A stretch of DNA of 14,403 nt. It comes from an uncultured Acetatifactor sp. GTDB taxonomy: Bacteria; Bacillota; Clostridia; Lachnospirales; Lachnospiraceae. The stretch spans positions 1 through 14,403 of the forward strand of contig CAJTZD010000081.1 in NCBI GenBank assembly GCA_910584235.1. Direction: 5' to 3'. The position numbers were made by a program, and so were the translations under genes. Of this stretch, positions 1 through 7,087 are shown in pieces. The notes beneath the pieces are model-generated. The model saw only the letters and a program-made list of their open reading frames with translations. It did not search any database and was not told the DNA's origin. How positions within the stretch are numbered: position 1 is the first letter of the stretch; every line of letters starts with the position of its first letter.

Positions 1-2
1 AC

Positions 3-107
3 AGGCTTTATGCGGCCTGTGGCTATTTTCCCTTTATTCATCTGTTGAACTCCCGTTCCGGACGGCACAGCTACGAGGTCATCAAGACGCGGCTGTATGT
101 AAAATAA
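3..107 (+). CDS. 3' end of an unrecognised gene, cut by the window edge
   Basis: The first 34 codons of the window are open in the frame that ends with TAA at 105-107, and a strong hairpin terminator follows 27 bases later. The visible tail is basic and aromatic, contains SGRHSYEVIKTR and ends in LYVK. I do not recognise the family. The open frame at the edge plus the terminator support a real gene end, but 34 residues are too few to exclude chance. Confidence 0.45.
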   Translation, partial: RLYAACGYFPFIHLLNSRSGRHSYEVIKTRLYVK

Positions 108-133
108 TCGCTCCAAAGCCCAGATTGTAGATA

Positions 134-167
134 CAAAAGCAGGAGATCCAACGATCTCCTGCTTTTG
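134..167 (+). terminator. Perfect hairpin, rho-independent terminator
   Basis: A perfect 15-bp stem (134-148 with 153-167) closes on a CAAC tetraloop. It has AAAA at the 5' foot and TTTT at the 3' foot, so it can work in both directions. It lies directly behind the gene ending at 107 and separates it from the decayed stretch that follows. Confidence 0.8.
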
Positions 168-169
168 CA

Positions 170-457
170 ATTTCCGGTTCTTCCGGCGTATTTCCATTCC
201 CAAAACCTATGACATATGGCAGTTCAGGCATCCAGGCCACGAACCTGCTGTACCTGAGAAACAGCCAGGCCTCCATTGACGCAAATGACACATGGTTCAA
301 TATCTATAACGACCCCGTCAAAAACCTGGCCGTCATCAGCGGCTGGAAATGGCCTGTCGGCGTCACCTTTACCACCGCTGAGGCGGATGAACTGGACGAA
401 ATTGCAGGGAATATCCCCATGTATACCGAAGAGGCATATGCCTCTTTCGGATCGTAG
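170..457 (+). pseudogene. Fragment resembling an extracellular solute-binding lipoprotein
   Basis: The frame is open from behind the terminator to TAG at 455-457. It encodes about 82 residues from the ATG at 209, with no ribosome binding site, signal peptide or lipobox. The stretch SGWKWPVGVTFTTAEADELDEI followed by IPMYTEEAYASF resembles the C-terminal lobe of large ABC sugar/oligosaccharide-binding lipoproteins, where an alternating acidic helix leads into a conserved Y..E....F segment. The usual last 30 or so residues after that phenylalanine are missing, as is everything upstream. The best reading is a decayed internal remnant; the family call is from pattern memory and is tentative. Confidence 0.45.
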
Positions 458-507
458 TACCGCTTCTGACATTATTTTTTCTTTTATTGACTTTTCCGTA
501 CAGATAT

Positions 508-522
508 GATACGGTAAGTATC
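508..522. promoter_or_regulatory. Short inverted repeat ahead of the acyl-CoA synthetase
   Basis: GATAC-GGTAA-GTATC forms a 5-bp inverted repeat about 100 bases upstream of the ligase start, just after a TTGACT (487-492) with no well-spaced -10. It could be an operator or a small hairpin in the leader. Nothing else coding is visible in 458-622. Confidence 0.25.
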
Positions 523-622
523 GTGGCGCTTTACTGCTTTAAATCGAAAGCGTGTGCAAAATAACCCAAAATCAATGGAATGTATCATCTGTTTCCATTG
601 TCACGGACAGGAGGAAAAAGAG

Positions 623-2257
623 ATGCCAGTCATGGAATTCCTGGAGAGGAACGCGAGAGAATACCCGAACGAAATCGCATTGGTGGAGCTGAACCCGGAG
701 GAAAAGGATACCCGCAGAACCACCTGGAAAGAATACGAGCTGATTCAGCCTGACCGCTTCGAGCCCTACCGCAGGGAGATCACCTGGAGCGTGTTCAACG
801 AAAAGGCCAACCGCTTCGCCAATATGCTCATCGGCCGGGGCATCAAAAAGGGCGACAAGGTGGCCATACTGATGTACAACTGCCTGGAATGGCTCCCCAT
901 CTACTTCGGCGTACTCAAGAGCGGCGCCATCGCCGTGCCTTTCAACTTCCGCTATGACGCGGGGGAGATTCTGTACTGCGCGGAGCTGGCAGAGGTAGAC
1001 ATGATTGTCTTCGGTCCTGCTTTCATCGGACGTATCGAGGCCAACGCGGATCGCCTTTCTAAAGGGAGACTATTAATCTACGTGGGAGACAACTGCCCCA
1101 CTTTCGCCGAGAGCTACCATGAGCTGGTGGCGGACTGCTCCAGCCGGACCCCCGACATCTCTATTACCGATGAGGATTTCGGCGCCATCTATTTCTCCTC
1201 GGGAACCACCGGCTTCCCAAAAGCTATCCTACATAAGCACCGTAGCCTGACCCAGGCCGCGGAAATGGAGCAGAAGCACCACGCCACAGACAGGGAGGAC
1301 ACTTTTCTGTGCATCCCGCCCCTGTACCACACCGGCGCCAAATTCCACTGGATGGGCAGCCTGGTGGCAGGCAGCAAGGCCGTGCTGCTAAAGGGCACCA
1401 GGCCGGAGACCATCCTTTCCGCCGTCTCAAAGGAGCACTGCACCATTGTATGGCTCTTAGTGCCCTGGGCCCAGGATATCCTGGACGCTCTGGACGCCGG
1501 GCTCCTGCACTTAGAGGACTATGAATTGTCACAGTGGCGGCTGATGCACATCGGCGCCCAGCCCGTGCCGCCCTCTCTCATTAAGCGTTGGAAAGAATAT
1601 TTCCCGAACCACGACTACGACACCAACTACGGCCTGTCCGAATCCACAGGCCCGGGCTGCGTCCATTTAGGGATGGAGAACATTCACAAGGTGGGAGCCA
1701 TCGGCGTGCCCGGCTACCGCTGGACTTGCAAGATCGTGGACGAGGACGGCAAAGAGGTGGCAAGGGGCGATGTGGGCGAGCTCTGCGTCAAGGGGCCCGG
1801 TCTTATGACCTGCTACTACCGGGACGAGAAAGCCACGGCTGAGACATTGAAAGACGGGTGGCTGTGCACCGGCGATATGGCCATGCAGGACGAGGACGGC
1901 TTCTATTTCCTGGTAGACCGCAAGAAAGACGTCATCGTCAGCGGCGGCGAGAACATCTACCCTGTGCAGATCGAGGATTTCCTGCGCACCCATGACAAGA
2001 TCAAGGACGTGGCCGTCATCGGTCTGCCCGACAGGCGTCTGGGCGAGAAGACCGCGGCCATCATAGAGATTAAAGACGGAATGGACTGCACCGAGGCGGA
2101 GATAGACGAGTTCTGCAAAGAGCTGCCCAGGTATAAGCGCCCCAAAGAAATCATCTTCCATGAGATTCCCAGAAACGCCACAGGCAAGATCGAGAAGCCA
2201 AAGCTGCGGAAGATGTACGGCGCCGATCAGCTGGTGGCACAGGAGAACAGAGGATAA
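623..2257 (+). CDS. Acyl-CoA synthetase (AMP-dependent, class I adenylate-forming)
   Basis: Predicted to activate a carboxylic acid with ATP to an acyl-adenylate and transfer it to CoA in the cytoplasm. All core motifs of the adenylate-forming family are present in this 544-residue protein: phosphate loop SSGTTGFPKA at 192-201, NYGLSEST near 335, TGD at 416-418, hinge DRKKD near 432-436, SGGENIYP at 440-447, and the C-terminal catalytic lysine in ATGKIEKP (K522). Length matches the family. The start is the ATG at 623, because AGGAGG lies 8 bases before it; a GTG at 554 would add 23 residues but has no ribosome binding site. The substrate cannot be read from sequence. The general architecture is like medium/long-chain fatty acid-CoA ligases, and it is not an obvious match to the bile acid-CoA ligase BaiB. 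It appears monocistronic, since the next gene has its own promoter. Confidence 0.9.
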   Translation: MPVMEFLERNAREYPNEIALVELNPEEKDTRRTTWKEYELIQPDRFEPYRREITWSVFNEKANRFANMLIGRGIKKGDKVAILMYNCLEWLPIYFGVLKSGAIAVPFNFRYDAGEILYCAELAEVDMIVFGPAFIGRIEANADRLSKGRLLIYVGDNCPTFAESYHELVADCSSRTPDISITDEDFGAIYFSSGTTGFPKAILHKHRSLTQAAEMEQKHHATDREDTFLCIPPLYHTGAKFHWMGSLVAGSKAVLLKGTRPETILSAVSKEHCTIVWLLVPWAQDILDALDAGLLHLEDYELSQWRLMHIGAQPVPPSLIKRWKEYFPNHDYDTNYGLSESTGPGCVHLGMENIHKVGAIGVPGYRWTCKIVDEDGKEVARGDVGELCVKGPGLMTCYYRDEKATAETLKDGWLCTGDMAMQDEDGFYFLVDRKKDVIVSGGENIYPVQIEDFLRTHDKIKDVAVIGLPDRRLGEKTAAIIEIKDGMDCTEAEIDEFCKELPRYKRPKEIIFHEIPRNATGKIEKPKLRKMYGADQLVAQENRG

Positions 2258-2303
2258 TCTATAGGCCCGCAACACAGAAATGAACAGCAGACTCTCCGGC
2301 TAC

Positions 2304-2332
2304 TTGACATCAGCGTTAAAATACATTATGCT
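2304..2332 (+). promoter_or_regulatory. Sigma-A promoter of the secreted repeat protein
   Basis: A consensus -35 TTGACA (2304-2309), 17-bp spacer and -10 TATGCT (2327-2332) lie 62 bases upstream of the 705-codon gene. A small GGCG-CAAT-CGCC hairpin follows in the leader at about 2352-2363. Confidence 0.8.
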
Positions 2333-2393
2333 AGGTAACATATGGCAGAAAGGCGCAATCGCCTATTAAAAGAAAGCGAGGAAAGACAAGGCC

Positions 2394-4511
2394 ATGGGAG
2401 AAGTATTTAGGAAAAAATTGACAGGGGCGGCCAAAATGGGAAGAAGAGTTGCCATTGCGGCAGCCGCAGGAGCGATAGCCTTGGGCAGTATCAACTATAC
2501 GCAGGCGGCCGGAGCAGGTATCGAAACTATTTTTGACGAATACTACTATGCTGATAAGTACCCGGATCTGAAAGAAGCATTTGGTTATGACAGAGAGGCT
2601 CTGCTGGATCATTTTATGACCTATGGGCTCTCAGAGGGCAGGGAAATGAACGAGATGATAGACATCGTTCAATACAGGGAGAAATATCAGGATCTCCAGG
2701 ATGCGTTCGGGGATGACTGGGATGCTTATGTGGCGCATTATCTCACCTATGGAGCCTTTGAGCGCAGGGACAACGGTACGGACTTTGATCCTTTGGATTA
2801 TCTTAACAGATACAGCGATTTACAGGCTGCCCTAGGCAATGATATCCTGGCGGCTTACAGACATTACGAAGAGTACGGAAAGCAGGAAAACCGGGAGGGC
2901 AGAAGCGAGGCAGTGGTAAGCGCCGAGGAAGCAGCGAAATACAGCAGTTCCACGGCGCCTGTCTTGAATCCGGCGACGCCGGAAAAAGAAAGCTTTGAGA
3001 TTCAGAGCGTGCAGGTTTTAGGCAGCGGCCGCATCAGGGTCACCTTGAATCAGAAGACGAAACAGCCCCTTGGGCTGGACGCGTTCAGCATCATATGCAA
3101 CAGCGGCGGCTCCGATATGACGATCCTGTCGGTGTCCACGAATGATAATATGGTCTATGATCTGGCGACTACCTATTACAAAGATCAGGAATACGATATA
3201 CAGATTACCCTTGCAGACGGCACAGCCATCTCAAAGGTCTTCGCGTATCGGACAGATTGCGCACAGATCACAGGCATTAACGCCGTCCGCACCAGTGCCG
3301 GCGAGGCCAGAATTACCTATAATTCAGACGAACCTGGTTATTTTTATTATATTTTAAGGGAAAATGGAGCCGCATTGGCACGAGTGGCTTTCACAGCGGA
3401 GACGTCGGAAGCAACGGAGGCGGAAATCATACGGGACGGCGTCAAGGCCGAGATGAAACAGCACGAAAATGTCTTCACCGTCACCGGTTTGACCGAAGGC
3501 ATGCCATATACCATGTATTATGTGGCCGTCAATACGGAGGGAAAGGCCACATTGGTAAACAGCCTTTCCATTGGCGGGGAAGTCTATGTGGAGAATGCCA
3601 CAACGATCAAAGGGGCCCAGGCATTTGCCGAGAAGCAGGAAAACGGCGAATTTCTGTATGGATTTGAGATAGAGCTGGAGACCGCCACTCCGGAAAGCCT
3701 GGCTCTGGAGCAGTTTGCCATAAGCTGTCCGCAGAACGAGACAACGCTGGGGGCGGTTAAAACTTCCGATAACAGGATTTACCGTGTGTATATGCAAAGA
3801 GGCAGCATCCCCAAAGGGAATAATACTTATACCATCCTGATCAATTTGAAAGACGGTACGCAGCTAAAGGGTACGTGCTACCTGGATCTGCAGGCGCCCG
3901 GAGTCACTGCAAGAAGCATCGAATGGAAAGATGCGGACACCATAGAGATTGTCGTCAACTCGGACGAAGCAGGCACGCTTTACTATGCGATTCAGGATGA
4001 GGTTGAGGGCGAGGGCACCATCGCCGCCAAGGATCCTGCGCAGATTTATGCCAGTGGAGAGACTGTCTCCATCGGATACGGCCTGAATTATATAACCGTC
4101 AAAGGCGCAAAGGCAGGTCAATGGTTCTGCTATGCGTCAGAGGACGAGAGAGGGAACCGGGAGGCGTTCTACAGCTATAAGCAGATTCCCGAATATACCG
4201 AGCCCGCTCCGGATGACACATCCAAGCCGAAGATTACGGGTGTAACGGTTCTCAGCTCTTCAAACCGCGCAAAGCTCAAGGTGGTGTTCAACCAAACCAT
4301 ATACGGGCTTTACGATAATTACAAAACCCAGATCAGCGGGATCGATAAAAAGCTTGTATTCGAAGCAACCTATAGTTCTGATGGAGACCTTGAGGGCAAT
4401 GTGCTAACACTGACTGTGATGGATCCGGGAATCACCATACCTGCAGGCAGCCATACCCTGACGATTGTATTAGATGACGGAACTACATTAACCATTGACT
4501 TCACAGTGTAA
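2394..4511 (+). CDS. Secreted repeat protein with DLxxAFG-type repeats and Ig/FN3-like modules
   Basis: This 705-residue protein has a signal peptide: basic start, hydrophobic core at 19-34 and a likely cut after TQAA near 39. Next come three repeats of about 38 residues (47-84, 90-125, 131-168) with the pattern Y..KY.DL..AFG.D....HY..YG..E.R. After a Ser/Thr/Pro-rich linker, two larger units of about 212 residues follow, each an Ig-like beta domain plus an FN3-like domain; the landmark NSDE.G..YY recurs at 310 and 522. A final Ig-like domain (about 612-705) ends the protein. There is no LPXTG, SLH or choline-binding repeat, so the mode of surface retention is unclear. Similar Y.DL..AfG repeats occur in clostridial cell-surface proteins. 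The start has GAGGAAAG 8 bases upstream. The role is unknown; adhesion or cell-wall binding is inference only. Confidence 0.85.
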   Translation: MGEVFRKKLTGAAKMGRRVAIAAAAGAIALGSINYTQAAGAGIETIFDEYYYADKYPDLKEAFGYDREALLDHFMTYGLSEGREMNEMIDIVQYREKYQDLQDAFGDDWDAYVAHYLTYGAFERRDNGTDFDPLDYLNRYSDLQAALGNDILAAYRHYEEYGKQENREGRSEAVVSAEEAAKYSSSTAPVLNPATPEKESFEIQSVQVLGSGRIRVTLNQKTKQPLGLDAFSIICNSGGSDMTILSVSTNDNMVYDLATTYYKDQEYDIQITLADGTAISKVFAYRTDCAQITGINAVRTSAGEARITYNSDEPGYFYYILRENGAALARVAFTAETSEATEAEIIRDGVKAEMKQHENVFTVTGLTEGMPYTMYYVAVNTEGKATLVNSLSIGGEVYVENATTIKGAQAFAEKQENGEFLYGFEIELETATPESLALEQFAISCPQNETTLGAVKTSDNRIYRVYMQRGSIPKGNNTYTILINLKDGTQLKGTCYLDLQAPGVTARSIEWKDADTIEIVVNSDEAGTLYYAIQDEVEGEGTIAAKDPAQIYASGETVSIGYGLNYITVKGAKAGQWFCYASEDERGNREAFYSYKQIPEYTEPAPDDTSKPKITGVTVLSSSNRAKLKVVFNQTIYGLYDNYKTQISGIDKKLVFEATYSSDGDLEGNVLTLTVMDPGITIPAGSHTLTIVLDDGTTLTIDFTV

Positions 4512-4552
4512 AGTGCGCAAAGATTATCTAAGGCCTTAAAGTACACAGCCTA

Positions 4553-4609
4553 AAGCGCCAAGAGCATGGCGCTTGAAAATCTAACCGGAGGGGGCATAGC
4601 CCCCTCTTT
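4553..4609 (+). terminator. Two consecutive hairpins ending the secreted-protein transcript
   Basis: The first hairpin pairs AAGCGCCA (4553-4560) with TGGCGCTT (4567-4574). The second pairs GAGGGGGC (4588-4595) with GCCCCCTC (4599-4606) around an ATA loop and is followed by TTTA. The second is the likelier rho-independent terminator, though its T-tract is short. Confidence 0.6.
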
Positions 4610-4631
4610 AAGACGCTCGCTAAGAAATCCA

Positions 4632-4736
4632 TTTTGCAAGGAACTGTCCGGAAATAAACGCCCCGAGAAGCTCTTCTTCCGCGAGATACCCGGAAACGTC
4701 ACAGACAAGATCACAAAGTCAAAGCAGCACAAGATG
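4632..4736 (+). pseudogene. Remnant of a second acyl-CoA synthetase C-terminus
   Basis: Thirty-five codons starting FCKEL align without gaps to the C-terminal tail of the intact ligase (2111-2215). I count 20 of 35 identical residues and about 78 of 105 identical bases. FCKEL, KRP, EIP and the lysine of the TGKI motif (here TDKI) are kept. The G to D change next to the catalytic lysine, the lack of any upstream ligase sequence and the overlap with a terminator indicate a dead fragment. The divergence says paralogue or old duplication rather than a recent copy. Confidence 0.75.
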
Positions 4737-4746
4737 GGATTTCGAT

Positions 4747-5784
4747 TCATTTCGCGGCGCCGGCCCGCCGCTTCAGCCTCTCAATCTCCCGCCGCTGCTC
4801 GTCAATGCTCTCCCCGGAATAGGTATCGTATTCTTCCCGCAGGCACTTGATAATCCGCTGTCTGTCCCTGACGGCAGCCTCGAAATCCCCCAGCCTCTCG
4901 TGGAGCTGGGCCATGGAATACAGGCCGTCGCTGATCCGGGGCGGTTCCTGCATCTCAAAGCATCTCTCATAATCCGCCAGGGCCTCCTCATACCGTCCAA
5001 GCTTCTTGAAACGGTCTGCCCGGTCGCAGTAAGCCTGCCATCTGTCCGGAAAATGCTCCACCCCGGCATTCCACCAGGAAATCGCTTTCTCCAAATCCCC
5101 TTTGCCCAACATCACATCACCCATGTACACATAGTACTGATGAGTCCCGGCCACCGTGCGCATCTGTTCAATATAGGGAAGCGCCTCGTCATACCATCCG
5201 TCCTTGAGGAGATTTTCGATGACTGCGTAAAGTCCCCTGTAATTACCCGGATTTTTCTTTAAAAATTCTTTGAAATATTCTATGACCTCAAAATGATTGT
5301 CATACCACTCGTCCCCGCAGACACCGTTGTTGGCTTCCAGATATGCCACCCAGCCCGACTTGTCCTCCGGATCCAGCTCCAGAACCTTTTTCGCATACTC
5401 GCTGGCGGTCTCATGGTCGCTGTGGGCTCTGTGATTGTACAGATAGGCCAGACAGCAATAAGCCCTGACGTTCCTGGGTTCCCTTTTCAGCGCGCCCTCC
5501 AGGAACCTGGCACAGTGTTCAAAGGTCTCCGGGGCAATCCGTCTCTCCTGCCAGAACATATTTTCAATCCGCTCAAACTCCGCTTCGTCAGAGAGCTGGA
5601 ACAGCTCGTCGATGGTGATGCCGAAGAAAACGGCGATGCCCGGCAGCAGCGCGATATCCGGCGCGCTGGCCTGAGTCTCCCATTTGCTGACGGCCTGGAC
5701 GGACACGCCCAGATATTCAGCCAGCTCCTCCTGCTTTACTTCCTTTTCCAGCCGCAGTGCCCTGATCTTTTTTCCGATATCCAT
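4747..5784 (-). CDS. XRE-family HTH regulator with C-terminal TPR repeats
   Basis: A 345-residue cytoplasmic regulator. Residues 1-65 form a Cro/C1-type helix-turn-helix with the typical QEELAEYLGVSVQAVSKWE core. The rest (about 90-330) is a run of TPR-like helical pairs, for example A..YAKKVLELDPED, A..YIEQM and YEEALADYERCFE, which usually bind a peptide or partner protein. The start is taken at 5784 rather than at an ATG five codons upstream, because GGAGG inside those upstream codons sits 8 bases before the 5784 ATG. It is monocistronic, with its own promoter and palindromes directly upstream, so autoregulation is likely. No peptide pheromone gene is seen next to it, so the signal it senses is unknown. 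Confidence 0.88.
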   Translation of the reverse strand: MDIGKKIRALRLEKEVKQEELAEYLGVSVQAVSKWETQASAPDIALLPGIAVFFGITIDELFQLSDEAEFERIENMFWQERRIAPETFEHCARFLEGALKREPRNVRAYCCLAYLYNHRAHSDHETASEYAKKVLELDPEDKSGWVAYLEANNGVCGDEWYDNHFEVIEYFKEFLKKNPGNYRGLYAVIENLLKDGWYDEALPYIEQMRTVAGTHQYYVYMGDVMLGKGDLEKAISWWNAGVEHFPDRWQAYCDRADRFKKLGRYEEALADYERCFEMQEPPRISDGLYSMAQLHERLGDFEAAVRDRQRIIKCLREEYDTYSGESIDEQRREIERLKRRAGAAK

Positions 5785-5827
5785 ATTACTTTCCTCCATT
5801 CAACTTTCATTCGATTCTCTTTTTTAT

Positions 5828-5837
5828 ATCAGCTGAT
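5828..5837. promoter_or_regulatory. Palindromic operator candidate for the XRE-TPR gene
   Basis: ATCAGCTGAT is a perfect 10-bp palindrome located at the predicted transcription start. It overlaps a second inverted repeat, CTGAT-GAA-ATCAG (5833-5845), and a further ATCAGAT at 5851-5857. Clustered half-sites across the start of a Cro/C1-type gene are the classic layout for self-repression. Confidence 0.45.
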
Positions 5838-5843
5838 GAAATC

Positions 5844-5872
5844 AGTATATATCAGATATCTTCCAGGCGCAA
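5844..5872 (-). promoter_or_regulatory. Promoter of the XRE-TPR regulator
   Basis: Read on the minus strand: -35 TTGCGC (5872-5867), 17-bp spacer, -10 TATACT (5849-5844), about 60 bases before the start codon. The -10 is good; the -35 matches only partly. Confidence 0.5.
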
Positions 5873-5897
5873 TCGAAGCGTTTTTGAGCACGTTCCA

Positions 5898-6410
5898 CTA
5901 CCGGTTGAATGCCAGGGCATCTTTCCCGTCCCAGTCCAGGGGCAGACGTATGCTGTTTAGCCTCACTGTGCCGGAAAAATCCTCATAATCCACCATGATA
6001 TAATTTCCCCCGCTGCCCAGGTGAATCTCCGCCTCAAAGCGTCCCTCCCCATCCGTCTCCAGCACCATTACTTCGTCATTCATCCGTATCCTTACCGCGG
6101 CTCTTCCCCTGTCCGTGAGAATCTGTCCGTAGACCTGGATCCTGCGGGGCTCGATAGAGGCGCCGCCGAATACCACATCCTTTCCCGTGCTGTCCTGACA
6201 CTGCGCCGTATAGCTTCCCACATAGCCGTCGTCATGCCGGATCCGCTCACCCAACAGCTCTTCGTCCGCGGTAATCTGCGCCGCCCCCAGCGCTCCGGCC
6301 AAATCGTCCACCACCTCCAGCCATTTCCAGGAACTCATGCCGTGAAAGCCGCAGGCGGTCAGGGGAAGCACCATACAGCACAGAAGCGCCGCTTTCCACC
6401 ATTTTCTCAT
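5898..6410 (-). CDS. Small predicted lipoprotein of unknown function
   Basis: A 170-residue protein with a short basic start, a hydrophobic stretch and the lipobox LTAC, so Cys20 is the expected lipid anchor and the protein should sit outside the cytoplasmic membrane. The body after about residue 45 is rich in beta-type segments (for example AAVRIRMNDEVMVLETDGEG and GSGGNYIMVDYEDFSGTVR), resembling a single beta-sandwich domain. I do not recognise a family. The start at 6410 has GGGAGG 8 bases upstream; a GTG three codons earlier overlaps that site and is unlikely. It follows the 54-residue membrane protein by 32 bases and is probably co-transcribed with it. Confidence 0.75.
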   Translation of the reverse strand: MRKWWKAALLCCMVLPLTACGFHGMSSWKWLEVVDDLAGALGAAQITADEELLGERIRHDDGYVGSYTAQCQDSTGKDVVFGGASIEPRRIQVYGQILTDRGRAAVRIRMNDEVMVLETDGEGRFEAEIHLGSGGNYIMVDYEDFSGTVRLNSIRLPLDWDGKDALAFNR

Positions 6411-6442
6411 CCCAAACACCTCCCAAAGACTTTTCTGCCAGG

Positions 6443-6607
6443 CTACATAAGATCCTCTGCGCCTGTATACCTCTCCACTGCCATCCGGGCGCGCTTCTTT
6501 CGCTTTTTCACGGAGTGCCTCACAAGCAGCAGTACCATGATTCCCGCCAGTGCAGCCCTCTTCAGATTCCGCAATCTCTTTTCCTTTATTCTTTCTCTCT
6601 CACTCAT
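6443..6607 (-). CDS. Small basic single-pass membrane protein (54 aa)
   Basis: The ATG at 6607 is preceded by AAGGA at 9 bases. The product has a highly charged start (MSERERIKEKRLRNLKR), one hydrophobic helix at about 18-32 (AALAGIMVLLLVR) and a strongly basic segment KKRKKRARM after it. It has no recognised family. The reading frame can be extended upstream to 6658, but that would run over the stop of the membrane-protein fragment and has no ribosome binding site. It is tightly spaced with the downstream lipoprotein gene, suggesting the two work together at the membrane. Confidence 0.6.
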   Translation of the reverse strand: MSERERIKEKRLRNLKRAALAGIMVLLLVRHSVKKRKKRARMAVERYTGAEDLM

Positions 6608-6650
6608 GATCTCATATCCTTTCTTATTTATTTTTTGTGTTTTCCTCTGT

Positions 6651-6737
6651 TCAGGCATCCCGGAAGCCCACGATTCTGTAATATATTTGGGCCGTCAGGC
6701 TGTAGATCAGCACATACATCACCGCGCTTCCTGTCAT
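6651..6737 (-). pseudogene. C-terminal remnant of a membrane protein
   Basis: From the ATG at 6737 to TGA at 6651-6653 lie 28 codons forming one hydrophobic helix: TGSAVMYVLIYSLTAQIYYR, then IVGFRDA. There is no ribosome binding site. The in-frame sequence upstream runs into the repeat cluster at 6749-6807, then a stop near 6777. It ends 44 bases before the 54-residue membrane protein gene, the spacing of an operon partner. The likely reading is the 3' end of a larger membrane-protein gene lost through an insertion or deletion at about 6745. Confidence 0.5.
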
Positions 6738-6748
6738 CAAGTATACAA

Positions 6749-6810
6749 AACAGCGGAATGTAACGACATCGAATCAGGTGACATTTCCGCTGTTTGGTGT
6801 GACATTTTTG
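6749..6810. mobile_element. Possible leftover insertion-sequence end (IS21-like repeats)
   Basis: AACAGCGGAATGT (6749-6761) and ACATTTCCGCTGTT (6781-6794) are inverted copies differing by one base, around a 19-base centre. TGACATTT occurs at 6779-6786 and again 21 bp later at 6800-6807, inside GGTGACATTTC and GGTGTGACATTTTT. Repeated GTGACATTT-like words spaced by whole helical turns are typical of the multiple transposase-binding sites at IS21-family ends. No transposase gene is present, and the cluster lies exactly between two broken genes. Confidence 0.4.
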
Positions 6811-6850
6811 TAAGATGCCTGTGAGCCGTTCTACCCCAAGCGCCTCTCTT

Positions 6851-7087
6851 GAATGGCACTGTCAGGCAGACTGCCTCTGCGTCCAGCCCCCAGTAGCCGC
6901 TGAAAATGCCGTCCCCCATGCCGCCGGAAAACAGAACCGTCCTCAGGCCGCTCTCTGGCAGTCTCCACTCCAGAAAGCTCCCGCCCCGGTTCCGGAACTG
7001 GGGCCTGGCTTCATAGCTGTTCTGGAAAAGGACTGGCATGGCTATTTCATAGCGGACGGCCTGCTTCCCGCTGAGCAGAACCGCCGT
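6851..7087 (-). pseudogene. DUF4241-like C-terminal fragment
   Basis: About 79 codons follow the TAG at 7088-7090 in the same frame as the upstream HEAT-like ORF. The end, SGGMGDGIFSGYWGLDAEAV followed by CLTVPF, matches the hallmark C-terminus of DUF4241 proteins (SG.GDG.Y..YWG.D....C...F). The earlier part of that domain is largely absent and there is no start codon with a ribosome binding site, so it is a remnant. DUF4241 proteins are often found among polymorphic-toxin immunity genes. The frame stays open past the domain end into the repeat cluster, which shows the natural stop is lost. Confidence 0.55.

Noticed and set aside
487..517. TTGACT at 487 as a -35 for the acyl-CoA synthetase
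   Set aside because: At 17 bp spacing the -10 would be TACGGT, and TATGAT comes after only 12 bp; too weak to call a promoter.
554..622. Longer start (GTG at 554) for the acyl-CoA synthetase
   Set aside because: No ribosome binding site; AGGAGG lies 8 bases before the in-frame ATG at 623, and the added residues are cysteine-rich and not family-like.
623..2257. Bile acid-CoA ligase (BaiB) as the identity of the ligase
   Set aside because: Only the general adenylation motifs are shared; the surrounding sequence does not resemble BaiB as I remember it, and no other bai-type genes are nearby.
5293..5988. Plus-strand 231-codon frame
   Set aside because: It is antisense to the XRE-TPR gene and the lipoprotein, has no ribosome binding site, and shows no family motifs.
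6608..6658. Longer start at 6658 for the 54-residue membrane protein
   Set aside because: It would overlap the stop of the preceding fragment and lacks a ribosome binding site, whereas AAGGA precedes the ATG at 6607.
6737..7039. 100-codon minus-strand frame as a real gene from the ATG at 7039
   Set aside because: Its first residues lie inside the DUF4241-like remnant, which starts 16 codons earlier in the same frame, and its end is read through the repeat cluster; no ribosome binding site.
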